Below, in pieces: positions 15,413-23,854 of a DNA stretch of 42,364 nucleotides (positions are counted from its first letter, which is position 1; each line of letters begins with the position of its first letter). Below the pieces are notes generated by a model. The model saw nothing but the letters and a program-made list of their open reading frames with translations. It did no database searches and was not told the origin of the DNA. Origin of the DNA: an uncultured Acholeplasma sp. (GTDB taxonomy: Bacteria > Bacillota_I > Bacilli_A > Acholeplasmatales > Acholeplasmataceae); assembly GCA_937934685.1 (NCBI GenBank), contig CALGYU010000016.1:1-42364 (forward strand), read 5' to 3'. Made by a program: the position numbers and the translations under genes.

Positions 15413-15442
15413 GAAAAAAAAGACGCTAAGTATTTAGCGTCT
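15413..15442 (-). terminator. Terminator of spx
   Basis: 9-bp perfect stem AGACGCTAA / TTAGCGTCT with a 4-base loop and a U tract on the minus strand; back to back with the converging terminator of the CYTH gene. Confidence 0.9.
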
Positions 15443-15448
15443 TACTTT

Positions 15449-15904
15449 TTATTGCTCATCTTTTACTTCTGTTTCAAAAAACTTTTCTAAAACGGTTTGA
15501 TAACTACTATCATCTTCATTATAAACATTACTATTCATAATGTATTCTCTTAATTTTTTAGGGATGAATACTCTGATTTCTTCATCATTATATCCAACTT
15601 GCATTCTTTTTTCATCCACGATGATAGGTCTTTTAAGAACGCTTGGATTTTCTTTAATAAAGTGTTTTAATTCACTAACGGACATATCTTCAACATCTAG
15701 TTCTTTTTCTTTAAAAATTTTAGATCTTGTTGATATGATATCATCAAACCCATTTTCAGCGTGTTCCAGCATTAAGTTAATATCGACGTCACTGATACGA
15801 TGATTAAATAAGTTTTTCTCTTCATATGTAACGTTGTGTTCATCCAACCATTTTTTTGCTTTTCTACATGATGAGCAACTTGGTGTTGTGTATATCGTGA
15901 TCAT
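15449..15904 (-). CDS. spx: Redox-sensing transcriptional regulator Spx
   Basis: ArsC-fold protein that binds the RNA polymerase alpha C-terminal domain and redirects transcription under thiol stress. It has the redox switch CxxC at Cys10-Cys13 (TTPSCSSCRKAKKWL), Gly52 in ENGFDD at the position that contacts alpha-CTD in Bacillus Spx, ISTRSKIFKEK, and the RPIIVDEKRMQVGYNDEEIR block. At 151 aa it has an acidic tail about 20 residues longer than Bacillus Spx. It has a GGAGG site and a perfect promoter of its own, divergent from pepF. The ClpXP adaptor YjbH is not in this window. Confidence 0.93.
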   Translation of the reverse strand: MITIYTTPSCSSCRKAKKWLDEHNVTYEEKNLFNHRISDVDINLMLEHAENGFDDIISTRSKIFKEKELDVEDMSVSELKHFIKENPSVLKRPIIVDEKRMQVGYNDEEIRVFIPKKLREYIMNSNVYNEDDSSYQTVLEKFFETEVKDEQ

Positions 15905-15950
15905 ATTAACCTACCTCCTTCTGAGTTTTTAATATAATTACCCTATATAT

Positions 15951-15979
15951 ATTATATGATTTTTTCATGAAAATTTCAA
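15951..15979 (-). promoter_or_regulatory. Promoter of spx
   Basis: On the minus strand, TTGAAA (15974-15979), 17-base spacer, TATAAT (15951-15956). Confidence 0.85.
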
Positions 15980-16020
15980 TACCGTTTAACACTTTTAAAG
16001 TTTTTTAAATTAATTTGTTG

Positions 16021-16026
16021 TATAAT
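16021..16026 (+). promoter_or_regulatory. -10 element upstream of pepF
   Basis: A perfect TATAAT lies 36 bases before the pepF start. I see no good -35 at 16-18 bases upstream (sequence is A/T runs), so strength is uncertain. Confidence 0.45.
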
Positions 16027-16061
16027 GATATTTAACTTAAAATATATTGGAGGTTTCACCT

Positions 16062-17828
16062 ATGGAATTAAATTGGAATTTAACCTATTTTTATGAAAAT
16101 GATGGTGCTTGGGAAAGTGACTATCAAAAACTAGATGCTATGATCAATGGCTTTGAAGATTTTAAAGGCAAATTAAATGATTTTAATACTTTTAAATCTT
16201 ATCACCTTTATGAGGAACAATTTTTAAATTTATTATACAGAGTTTATCCTTATGCTCATTTAGGTTCTGACCTTAATCTTAAAGACACAACTAAAAGTAA
16301 TCAAAATCAAAGAATGTCTATTTTATTATCAAAATTAGGACAGGCTACTTCTTATGTTTCTCCTGAACTCATCGCTTTAGGTGAAGAAAAAGTTTTAGAT
16401 TGGGCTTCTAATGATGACTTTTTAAAGGCTTATGTTTTTCCTTTTAAAAAATTGTTTAGAGGTCAAAAACATGTGTTATCTGAAGTAGAGGAAACTTTGC
16501 TTGCTAACTTTAGTGTGATTAGATCAATTCCTACTCAACTTTACCAATCACTGGCTATTATTGATAGAACCAATGAAACAGTTACTTTATCTACAGGACA
16601 AACAGTTACTGTTTCACAAGCTAACTATACTTCTTTAATCGAAGAAAGCCAAAATCCTTTAGATCGTCAATTAATTTTTGAATCTCTTTATAAACGTTAT
16701 AAAGATAACAAAGCTGCTTTTGCTAATACTTATAACTTAGTCTTACAACAAAGAGCGGCTAATTATAAATCAAGAAAATATGCTTCAAGTTTAGAAGCTG
16801 CCTTAGATGGTAATAATATTCCTGTTTCTGTTTTTCATAACTTAAAAGATACTGTTTATGAAAATACTGATGTGATTAAAAGATATATTGCTTTAAGAAA
16901 AAAACATTTAGGCCTTAAAGAATATCATACTTATGATCGTTTTTTAAAACTTGCTAAAAGTGATAAAAAATATCCTTATGCCGAAGCTAAGACTTTGTTT
17001 TTAGATTCTATTAAGGATTTTGATTCAGAGTTTGTTTTAAAACAAACGGAGGCTATTGCAGATGGTTTTGTGGATGTTTTACCAAAAGACGGCAAAAGAA
17101 CGGGTGCTTATTCTTCTGGTTTTTATGGTTTCCATCCATTCATTCTTCTTAACCACAATGAAACATTAGACTCTGTTTTCACTTTAGCTCACGAGGCAGG
17201 GCATAGTGCTCATACTTTATTTTCAAATGAGAATCAACCAATGGCAATTGCTGATTATACCATCTTTGTTGCTGAAATTGCTTCTACTTTCAATGAACAC
17301 GTTCTTTTAGAACATATGTTGAAAAAAGCATCTACTAAAGAAGAAAAAATTGTTTTACTAGAATCCGCTATTGATGGTATTATGGGAACCTTTATTAGAC
17401 AAACTTTATTTGCTACCTATGAATTTGAAGCGAATCAATTAGTTGCTGAAGGAAAACCTATTAACGATGAAGTTTTATCTAAAATAATGATTGATTTATA
17501 TGAGCATTATTACGGTCTTGATATTACCAAAGAAAATGGGAAAGAACTAGTTTGGGCTTATATCCCACACTTATTCCAAACACCTTTCTATGTTTATCAA
17601 TATGCAACTTCATATAGTGCGTCATTAAAAATTTATGAGGATGTTAAAAACAACGTCCCTCATGCTATGGAAAAATATGTGGGCTTATTAAAATCTGGTG
17701 GTTCTGATTACCCTGTGAATCAAGCAGCTGCTGCTGGGGTTGATTTAAATTCTAAAGAACCATTCTTAGCTGTTATTAATCATTTTTCATATTTAATTAA
17801 TTTACTTGAAGAAACATTAAAACAGTGA
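16062..17828 (+). CDS. pepF: Oligoendopeptidase F (M3 metallopeptidase)
   Basis: Cytoplasmic zinc oligopeptidase that trims peptides of roughly 7-17 residues. The zinc motif is TLAHEAGHSAHTLFS (HExxH, residues about 375-379) with the downstream Glu in FVAEIASTFNEHVL. The N-terminal Oligo-F domain and C-terminal FQTPFYVYQYATSYSASL block are typical. Start ATG 16062 (588 aa) has TTGGAGG 8 bases upstream; a TTG inside that SD is not the start. The gene ends in TGA, direct evidence that TGA is a stop in this genome. It neighbours spx and a CYTH gene, as in the Bacillus yjb region. Confidence 0.95.
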   Translation: MELNWNLTYFYENDGAWESDYQKLDAMINGFEDFKGKLNDFNTFKSYHLYEEQFLNLLYRVYPYAHLGSDLNLKDTTKSNQNQRMSILLSKLGQATSYVSPELIALGEEKVLDWASNDDFLKAYVFPFKKLFRGQKHVLSEVEETLLANFSVIRSIPTQLYQSLAIIDRTNETVTLSTGQTVTVSQANYTSLIEESQNPLDRQLIFESLYKRYKDNKAAFANTYNLVLQQRAANYKSRKYASSLEAALDGNNIPVSVFHNLKDTVYENTDVIKRYIALRKKHLGLKEYHTYDRFLKLAKSDKKYPYAEAKTLFLDSIKDFDSEFVLKQTEAIADGFVDVLPKDGKRTGAYSSGFYGFHPFILLNHNETLDSVFTLAHEAGHSAHTLFSNENQPMAIADYTIFVAEIASTFNEHVLLEHMLKKASTKEEKIVLLESAIDGIMGTFIRQTLFATYEFEANQLVAEGKPINDEVLSKIMIDLYEHYYGLDITKENGKELVWAYIPHLFQTPFYVYQYATSYSASLKIYEDVKNNVPHAMEKYVGLLKSGGSDYPVNQAAAAGVDLNSKEPFLAVINHFSYLINLLEETLKQ

Positions 17829-17834
17829 TAAAAT
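17806..17834 (+). promoter_or_regulatory. Promoter of the T-box-trpS transcript
   Basis: TTGAAG (17806-17811), 17-base spacer, TAAAAT (17829-17834) with a TGA extended -10. The -35 lies inside the last codons of pepF and the extended -10 uses the pepF stop codon. Confidence 0.7.
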
Positions 17835-17840
17835 AAATTA

Positions 17841-18038
17841 TAACGTTGATAAGAAATAGTATGCTGTTTAACTTTTTATAGAGACTTAAGGGTTGGTGGA
17901 ACTTAAGATAAGTAGCGGCAGAATGGGCCTTGGAGTTATTAAATTTCATCATTAAGCGCTAGATTTATCTAGAACTAAGGTGGCACCGCGAAAATATTCG
18001 TCCTTAGATTATACAGTTTGTATAGTCTAAGGATTTTT
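17841..18038 (+). ncRNA. T-box leader (Trp) of trpS
   Basis: All T-box landmarks are present: the stem I distal GGTTGGTGG block (17891-17899), a specifier loop GAATGGGCCTTGGAG with the Trp codon TGG at 17924-17926, the conserved AAGGTGGCACCGCG (17977-17990), an antiterminator arm CTAAGG, and the competing terminator. The terminator is a 12-bp stem CCTTAGATTATAC / GTATAGTCTAAGG (18002-18032) followed by T6. Uncharged tRNA-Trp would stabilise the antiterminator and allow trpS transcription. Confidence 0.95.
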
Positions 18039-18063
18039 TATTATAAATTTGGAGGAAAGAATT

Positions 18064-19065
18064 ATGAGAAAAAGATTGGTTTCTGGTATTAAACCAACCG
18101 GAGAAATTACTTTAGGAAATTATATTGGCGCGTTAAAGCAGTTTGTTGCGCTACAAGATAGTTTAGAGGATACAGAGTTTTTTATTTTTGTTGCAGATTT
18201 ACACGCCATTACTACACCTCAAGAAAAAGCTGTTTTAAGAAAGAAAACCAAAAGTGTTGCTGCTATTTATTTAGCTTGTGGACTTGATCCAAATAAGGTT
18301 AATTTATTCATTCAATCTGAAGTGTTAGAACACGCTTATTTAGGTTATGTGATGGAATCTACTGCCTATATTGGTGAAATGGAAAGAATGACTCAGTATA
18401 AAGATAAAAGACAAGGTCAAGTTGCCGGGATTAGAACTTCTTTACTTACTTATCCTGCTTTGATGGCAGCTGATATTTTGATGTATGATGCTACAGTTGT
18501 TCCAATTGGCGAGGATCAGAAACAACACCTTGAGTTAACTAGAAACTTAGCGGAAAGATTTAATCATATGTATGGTGATACCTTTGTTGTACCTGAAGGG
18601 TTAATTCCTAAAACAGGGGCCCGCATTAAATCTTTAACTGAGCCTACTAAAAAAATGTCAAAAAGCGAAGATAACGAAAAAAGTTATATTTCTATTTTAG
18701 ATGATTTAAATGTTATTAAAAATAAAATTAAAAGTGCAGTGACTGATTCAGATACGAAAGTTTATTATGATGTTGAAAATAAGCCAGGCATTAGTAATTT
18801 ATTAACCATTTACGCATCTTTATCTAACTTATCTATTAAAGAGGCTGAAGATTTATTTAAAGAGGCTTCATATAAAGATTTTAAGGAGGCGGTTGCTACA
18901 ATCGTCTTAGATACTTTAAGACCTATTCAAGAAAAATACCATGCTTTAATTAATAGTAAAGAGTTAGATGATATTTTAGACCAAGGTGCTCAAAAAGCAC
19001 GTTTAATCGCACAAAGAAAGCTTCAAAAGGTCAATCAACGCCTTGGATTAGGCAGAAAAAGATAA
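18064..19065 (+). CDS. trpS: Tryptophanyl-tRNA synthetase
   Basis: Class Ic synthetase. Signature 1 is TLGNYIGAL (HIGH-equivalent, around residues 14-22), signature 2 is KKMSKSEDN (KMSKS, around residues 200). The 333-aa length is normal. ATG 18064 has GGAGG 8 bases upstream; an in-frame TTG at 18049 overlaps that site and is rejected. A Trp-specific T-box precedes it. Trp codons in the window are all TGG. Confidence 0.97.
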   Translation: MRKRLVSGIKPTGEITLGNYIGALKQFVALQDSLEDTEFFIFVADLHAITTPQEKAVLRKKTKSVAAIYLACGLDPNKVNLFIQSEVLEHAYLGYVMESTAYIGEMERMTQYKDKRQGQVAGIRTSLLTYPALMAADILMYDATVVPIGEDQKQHLELTRNLAERFNHMYGDTFVVPEGLIPKTGARIKSLTEPTKKMSKSEDNEKSYISILDDLNVIKNKIKSAVTDSDTKVYYDVENKPGISNLLTIYASLSNLSIKEAEDLFKEASYKDFKEAVATIVLDTLRPIQEKYHALINSKELDDILDQGAQKARLIAQRKLQKVNQRLGLGRKR

Positions 19066-19077
19066 GGAGTTTTAAAG

Positions 19078-19902
19078 ATGAGAATTGGTTTGGCATTAGG
19101 TGGTGGCGGAGCTAAAGGTAGTTATCAAATAGGGGTTTTTAAAGCCTTAGAAGAAACAGGCTTGCTTTCCTATGTTAAAACTGTTTCTGGAACTTCTATT
19201 GGCGCTTTAAATGCCTCTTTAGTTATGGGGAGAATGTCTTTAGAACAAATGAAAGAATTATGGTTGAGTATGACCAATAAAATTCTTTATACTAATATTG
19301 AACGATTTAAACATGATAAACTTGGGGTTTTTAATCAAGAGATTATGTATGAGATTTTAATTGAGAAACAAGATAAAAAACTCATAAAAGAAAGTTCTAT
19401 CGATGGTTTCGTGGTTTTAAGTCAGTTGAAAGATTTGGCTTTGTTAAAGCAATTAAAACAAAAGGATGTTACACCAAGAGTTGTTTATTTAAACGATAAA
19501 AAAGATCCTTATAAGTATATTTTAGCAAGTGCTTCTGTTCCCGTTCTTTTTGGTCCAACCAAAATAGGGGATAACTATTATGTGGATGGTGGTTTGGTTG
19601 ATAATTTACCGGTTGATATTCTTTTAGAAAAAGGTTGTAATATTATTTTTACGGTTGGTTTAAGTCCTTCTTATGATTTAGATTCATATGGAAAAGATGC
19701 TTTAATTATTGATTTATCACCGCCTAAGAAATTAGGAAGAACGATTTTAACGATGTTAGATTTTAATCCTAAATATATTGATGATCGCATTGATTATGGC
19801 TATAGTTATACGATGGAAGTTTTAAACTTCTTAATCTCTGAAGGGGTTTTATCTAAGGAGTTTAGTTTTGATACGACAAAAAAAGGTGTTTACACCCTTT
19901 GA
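19078..19902 (+). CDS. Patatin-like phospholipase family protein
   Basis: A 274-aa patatin-fold serine hydrolase of the RssA/NTE-like bacterial group. The oxyanion motif LGGGGAKGSYQIG (residues 6-18), the nucleophile elbow SGTSIGALN (Ser about 42) and the catalytic Asp in YVDGGLVDNLP (about 164) are all intact, so lipid acyl-ester hydrolysis is likely; the substrate is unknown. Twelve bases follow the trpS stop and AAGGAG precedes the start, so it is probably cotranscribed with trpS under T-box control. It ends in TGA. Confidence 0.88.
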   Translation: MRIGLALGGGGAKGSYQIGVFKALEETGLLSYVKTVSGTSIGALNASLVMGRMSLEQMKELWLSMTNKILYTNIERFKHDKLGVFNQEIMYEILIEKQDKKLIKESSIDGFVVLSQLKDLALLKQLKQKDVTPRVVYLNDKKDPYKYILASASVPVLFGPTKIGDNYYVDGGLVDNLPVDILLEKGCNIIFTVGLSPSYDLDSYGKDALIIDLSPPKKLGRTILTMLDFNPKYIDDRIDYGYSYTMEVLNFLISEGVLSKEFSFDTTKKGVYTL

Positions 19903-19907
19903 TATAT

Positions 19908-19945
19908 TAAAAAAGGAACGCTTTAAATAGCGTTCCTATTTTTTT
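19908..19945. terminator. Bidirectional terminator
   Basis: 8-bp stem GGAACGCT / AGCGTTCC (19915-19936), 6-base loop, flanked by A7 on the left and T7 on the right. It serves the plus-strand trpS-patatin transcript and the minus-strand lipid kinase gene, whose stop codon overlaps the hairpin. Confidence 0.92.
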
Positions 19946-20775
19946 ACTTCATATTCAATGACTGGATATTCATCCTCACCATCTACTTGCATGTATTGAC
20001 CTTCTTTTAAAGTGACTTTGATGTCATTTCCTTTATAAAATTTAACGAAGGATTTAAAGATGGTATGCCATCCAAAATAAATGGTTGGAAAGATGAGTGT
20101 TAAAATAATTTTAGGTACTTTTTTAACTACAATGATTTCTAGTTCTTTATTTTCTCTATGTGCTTTAGGTGCAACTTTCATGCCACCACCAAAATATGGA
20201 GCATTCATTACACTGATGAACCAAGCGTTAGGGATATGATGGTTTACACCATCAATGGTTAAGTCTACTTCAAATTTTTTACTTCTAATAAAAGACTTAA
20301 AGGCTAGTCTCATGTAATTAAAACGATTTTTAGGTTTAGTTAATCTATTTACTTCATAGCAAACCATTCCATCAAGTCCAACACCAACACCGTTTAGAAA
20401 ATAAACGGCTTTATTGTGGTTAACTTTTACTTGTGGTAAATTGAATAAATACTTTTTAATCTCTACTAATTTCCCTTTTTGTTTCAAACTACGATAAAAA
20501 TCATTCCCGGTACCTGAACGATATAAAAAGACTTTAGGTTTGATTTCTAATCCTTGAATGCTATTGGCAATACGGTGTAATGTTCCATCTCCACCAACAA
20601 TGTATATATAATCATCTTCGTAAAAATCGCTTAGAAATTTTTCTATTTCTTTAATTTCAAGTAGGCTATGTATTTCTGCGGTAATATTCTTCTTTTCAAG
20701 TTTCTTTTGAAGTTCTATTGATTCGTTGATCGTTTTACCATTATTTGATAATGGATTAACTAAAATAATATGCAT
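19936..20775 (-). CDS. Diacylglycerol/lipid kinase (DAGK catalytic domain)
   Basis: A 279-aa soluble lipid kinase of the DgkB/YegS group. The N-terminus has the family's LVNPLSNNGKT, then the nucleotide-binding VGGDGTLHRIANSI (residues about 59-72), GTGNDFYRSL and NGVGVGLDGMV. It likely phosphorylates diacylglycerol or a related membrane lipid and so could recycle products of lipid turnover. It is 14 bases downstream of tyrS and may be cotranscribed with it, giving Tyr T-box control. The lipid specificity cannot be read. Confidence 0.88.
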   Translation of the reverse strand: MHIILVNPLSNNGKTINESIELQKKLEKKNITAEIHSLLEIKEIEKFLSDFYEDDYIYIVGGDGTLHRIANSIQGLEIKPKVFLYRSGTGNDFYRSLKQKGKLVEIKKYLFNLPQVKVNHNKAVYFLNGVGVGLDGMVCYEVNRLTKPKNRFNYMRLAFKSFIRSKKFEVDLTIDGVNHHIPNAWFISVMNAPYFGGGMKVAPKAHRENKELEIIVVKKVPKIILTLIFPTIYFGWHTIFKSFVKFYKGNDIKVTLKEGQYMQVDGEDEYPVIEYEVKK

Positions 20776-20789
20776 ATCATCACACCCTA

Positions 20790-22028
20790 TTAATTCAAAA
20801 TAACGATTCCGGTTTTTCTTCTTCCTCTTTTAATGATAACATATTTTTTAAAAAGAGCGTTATCTTTAGTGATGATTAGTTCTGAATCCTGAGTTTTCTC
20901 ATCAAATAGCGATATGGCGTTGTTGTTAATGAATTCTCTGGCTTCTCTATTAGAAGTTGCTAGTTTTAGAGTTTTTAATGCTTCTACTAAAGAAATTTCG
21001 TTAGTGACCTCTATTTTGTCTAGTGTTTGTGCCACTAGTTCAAAGTCTTTTTCTTCTAAGTGGTTAAAGTCTCCTGTAAAGATTGCCTCTGATACTTTTT
21101 GTGCTTGTAAGAAAGCTTCTTCTCCATGCATGAGTGTAACAACTTCTTTAGCTAAAACTTTTTGAACTGATCTTTTTTCAGGTTCATTTTTTAGTTCTGC
21201 TTCAAGTTTTAAAATTTCTTCTCTTGATAACAGTGTTAATGATTTTAAATATGTAACCACATCCTCATCACTTGTATTAATGAAGTATTGGTAGATTTCA
21301 TATGGTGAAGTGTATTCTTTTTTCAACCATAAGGCTCCGCTTTCACTTTTACCAAATTTTTGTCCATCTGCTTTTAATAAAAGGGGTGAACTCATTCCTA
21401 AAGCATCATTTTCTCCTTCAAACTTTCTAATTAACTCTAAGCCACTAGTAATATTTCCCCATTGGTCTGAACCACCAAATTGTAGCATGACTTGATGATT
21501 TTTATAAAGGTGATGGAAGTCTAGTGCTTGTAGTATTGTATACGAAAACTCTGTAAAAGAAATACCTGTTTCAAGTCTTTTAGCGATAGTATCTTTAGCA
21601 AGCATGTAGTTAATGTTAAAATGCTTACCATAGTCTCTTAAAAATGTAATGATGTTGATTTGTGATAACCAGTCATAGTTATTGACAAACTCTGCTTTTT
21701 CTCCTAAAAAGCTTGATAATTGTTGTTTAATAGCATTTGCGTTATGTAATGATTGTTCTAAAGTGAGTAACTTTCTTTCTGTGGTTTCTCTTGGATCACC
21801 AATTAAACCGGTTGCCCCTCCAACTAAAACAACTGGGATATGTCCATGTTTTTGTAGATACATCATTCTTACAATTTGGACCATATGTCCGATAGTTAGT
21901 GAATCTGCTGTTGGGTCAAAACCACAATAAAACTTAATTTTTTTATGATCTAATGCTTCTTTAACTTTTTCTTCGTTGCTGATATCTTTTATCATGCCAC
22001 GCCATTTTAATTCTTCAAATAATGACAT
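20790..22028 (-). CDS. tyrS: Tyrosyl-tRNA synthetase
   Basis: Class Ic synthetase of the TyrS type found in Firmicutes. HIGH-equivalent in YCGFDPTADSLTIGHM (residues 34-49), Tyr-pocket YTILQALDFHHL and GGSDQWGN, and KMSKS-equivalent KFGKSESG (about residues 227-234). An S4-like RNA-binding domain closes the 412-aa protein. GAGGAAAAAGAA precedes the ATG. A T-box leader with a TAC specifier candidate lies upstream. Confidence 0.97.
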   Translation of the reverse strand: MSLFEELKWRGMIKDISNEEKVKEALDHKKIKFYCGFDPTADSLTIGHMVQIVRMMYLQKHGHIPVVLVGGATGLIGDPRETTERKLLTLEQSLHNANAIKQQLSSFLGEKAEFVNNYDWLSQINIITFLRDYGKHFNINYMLAKDTIAKRLETGISFTEFSYTILQALDFHHLYKNHQVMLQFGGSDQWGNITSGLELIRKFEGENDALGMSSPLLLKADGQKFGKSESGALWLKKEYTSPYEIYQYFINTSDEDVVTYLKSLTLLSREEILKLEAELKNEPEKRSVQKVLAKEVVTLMHGEEAFLQAQKVSEAIFTGDFNHLEEKDFELVAQTLDKIEVTNEISLVEALKTLKLATSNREAREFINNNAISLFDEKTQDSELIITKDNALFKKYVIIKRGRRKTGIVILN

Positions 22029-22057
22029 TTCTTTTTCCTCTTTTCTTCTATAAATAT

Positions 22058-22265
22058 AAAAAAGTCCTTAGAAAAAATCTAAGGACGAATAATTTCGCGG
22101 TACCACCTTAGTTCTAATATGTTTTCATATTAGCACTCACTTTTTAATTGTCTCCATTAATGTAATTCACTTAAGTTCCTTGCTTTGTTTCCATCAACCA
22201 CAAAGTTTCTTTTTTACCAGAAAGTAAGCTACTGTTTAACTTCACCGACGATTAACTTTTATACT
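22058..22265 (-). ncRNA. T-box leader (Tyr) of tyrS
   Basis: On the minus strand: stem I distal GGTTGATGG (22192-22200), a specifier-loop region GAATTACATTAATGGAG containing the Tyr codon TAC (22162-22164), the conserved CTAAGGTGGTACCGCG (22096-22111), then the terminator GTCCTTAGA / TCTAAGGAC (22064-22086) with a T6 tract. The spacing from TAC to TGGAG is one base longer than in the Trp leader, so the exact specifier register should be modelled. Gene identity and TAC agree. Confidence 0.93.
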
Positions 22266-22271
22266 AAATAA

Positions 22272-22280
22272 AGTATATCA
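22272..22280 (-). promoter_or_regulatory. Extended -10 promoter of the T-box-tyrS transcript
   Basis: TGATATACT on the minus strand; the -35 region is only A/T runs (TTTTAA). Start of transcription about 22265. Confidence 0.5.
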
Positions 22281-22303
22281 TATCTTTATTTTTTTTAAAA
22301 CTA

Positions 22304-23296
22304 TTATGTTGTTTTTCGTATCATAATGTGATGCGGTAAAATCACTCTGATGTTTTCTACTTCTTGTTGTTTCATTAATTTGGTTAATAATCTCATCGAT
22401 ACTGCTCCAATATCATATACCGGAATATCTAATGACGTTAATTGCGGTCTAACTAAGACTGAATATTTAGTGTTTTGGAAGCTTGCTACTTTAAGGTCTT
22501 CAGGAACTTTTTTCCCGTTATCTAAAGCAGTGTTCATAAATGAAATAGCGATAGAATCTCTTACGCCAATAGCTCCGTCTACTTTTTTGTCTTCAAAGAA
22601 GGTTTCAAAGTGCGGTCTGTTAACGGTGATGTCTCCACTTGTTCTAATGACTTTAGGCTCTAAATTAGCCTCTTTCATGGCTTTTGTATAGCCTTCCTCT
22701 TTTTTATCATTCACTGAATAACGTCTTGCTGTTGATAGTAAGTATAATTCTTTTGCTCCTTTTTCGATTAATTTTTTAGTCAATTCATATCCTGCTTTGA
22801 CATAATCAATAGAAACGGTTGGAACACTTGGATCGTTAGTTACTACGTTTGCAAAAACAAAAGGAATGTTGTTATCTGTAAACATGCGTTTGATTAAATC
22901 TACATCTTTGTCATTAAGTTCATCGTTTAAATATAAAACACCATCTACTTGTTCTGCTACAATATCTTGTAACGCATCTAATACGTCTTTGTTTTCTAAT
23001 ATTGGAAATATTTTTATTGAGTATTTATATTGTTCGGCAATATCAGAAATACCACCTAGCATCTGCGCAACAGATGCTCTAGTTATATCAGAAATAACTA
23101 CACCTACTGTAGTTGTTTTTCTGCTCGCTAGTCCTCTTGCAATAACATTGGGTCTGTACCCTAATTCTTTAATTACTTTTAAAACTCTTTGTCTGGTTTC
23201 TTCTTTTACCTTTTCTGGGTTATTTAAAACTCTTGATACTGTAGCTAAGGAAACTCCTGCAGCTCCAGCAACATCATAAATCGTTGCACTACTCAT
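22304..23296 (-). CDS. ccpA: LacI-family regulator, CcpA-like
   Basis: A 330-aa LacI/GalR repressor. N-terminal helix-turn-helix TIYDVAGAAGVSLATVSRVLNN, hinge RGLASRKTTTVGVVI (almost identical in character to Bacillus CcpA), and a periplasmic-binding-type ligand/corepressor domain. CcpA works with Ser46-phosphorylated HPr as global carbon catabolite regulator; a matching cre site (gapA) and an HPr with Ser46 are both in this window. ATG 23296 is chosen because GAGGTG lies 7-12 bases upstream; GTG 23303-23305 is inside that site. It is monocistronic behind a perfect promoter. A specific sugar repressor of the same family is the alternative. Confidence 0.8.
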   Translation of the reverse strand: MSSATIYDVAGAAGVSLATVSRVLNNPEKVKEETRQRVLKVIKELGYRPNVIARGLASRKTTTVGVVISDITRASVAQMLGGISDIAEQYKYSIKIFPILENKDVLDALQDIVAEQVDGVLYLNDELNDKDVDLIKRMFTDNNIPFVFANVVTNDPSVPTVSIDYVKAGYELTKKLIEKGAKELYLLSTARRYSVNDKKEEGYTKAMKEANLEPKVIRTSGDITVNRPHFETFFEDKKVDGAIGVRDSIAISFMNTALDNGKKVPEDLKVASFQNTKYSVLVRPQLTSLDIPVYDIGAVSMRLLTKLMKQQEVENIRVILPHHIMIRKTT

Positions 23297-23322
23297 ATCT
23301 TTCACCTCACTAAATCACTATC

Positions 23323-23351
23323 ATTATATCATATAATGTAAGGGCATTCAA
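23323..23351 (-). promoter_or_regulatory. Promoter of ccpA
   Basis: On the minus strand, TTGAAT (23346-23351), 17 bases, TATAAT (23323-23328) with a TGA extended -10. Confidence 0.85.
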
Positions 23352-23403
23352 TAATTATGAAAGTTTTTTCATTTTCTTACACTAGACTGTTTTTTGGTCT
23401 TTT

Positions 23404-23431
23404 AAAAATAAAAAAGTCCGTTAAGGACTTT
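23404..23431 (-). terminator. Terminator of the rpsP-rplS operon
   Basis: AAAGTCC / GGACTTT stem with a 5-base loop, then TTTATTTTT on the minus strand, just after the rplS stop. Confidence 0.85.
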
Positions 23432-23435
23432 AATA

Positions 23436-23798
23436 TTAAACTCTTCTTTCTTTGATTCTAGCTGCTTTAGCAGATAGAGAACGAATGTAGTTAAGTTTAG
23501 CACGACGTACAATACCGTAACGAGCTACTTCAATTTTATCAACTGATGGTGAATGAACTGGGAAAGTTCTTTCTACCCCTACACCGTATGAAACTTTACG
23601 TACTGTAAATGTTTCTGAAACTCCGCCACCTTGGCGTTTGATAACTAAACCTTCAAATAACTGGATACGCTCACGTGCACCCTCTTTAATTTTTACATAA
23701 ACTCTAACTGTATCCCCAGCGTTAAAACTTGGGATGTCTTCTTTTAAGTATTGTTTAGTAATTGCATCAAGCAATTGTTGACCTTTTAATTTAGACAT
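23436..23798 (-). CDS. rplS: 50S ribosomal protein L19
   Basis: L19 of normal length (120 aa): [18 protein letters not shown] near the N-terminus, [16 protein letters not shown] and [13 protein letters not shown] with the basic C-terminus [10 protein letters not shown]. It bridges subunits at the 30S interface. Last gene of the rpsP-khpA-rimM-trmD-rplS operon, the usual Firmicute order. Confidence 0.97.
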   Translation of the reverse strand: MSKLKGQQLLDAITKQYLKEDIPSFNAGDTVRVYVKIKEGARERIQLFEGLVIKRQGGGVSETFTVRKVSYGVGVERTFPVHSPSVDKIEVARYGIVRRAKLNYIRSLSAKAARIKERRV

Positions 23799-23854
23799 TT
23801 TTACACTCTCCTATTAACGATGTTCTTATCATGTCATGATAGCGGACCATTGTC

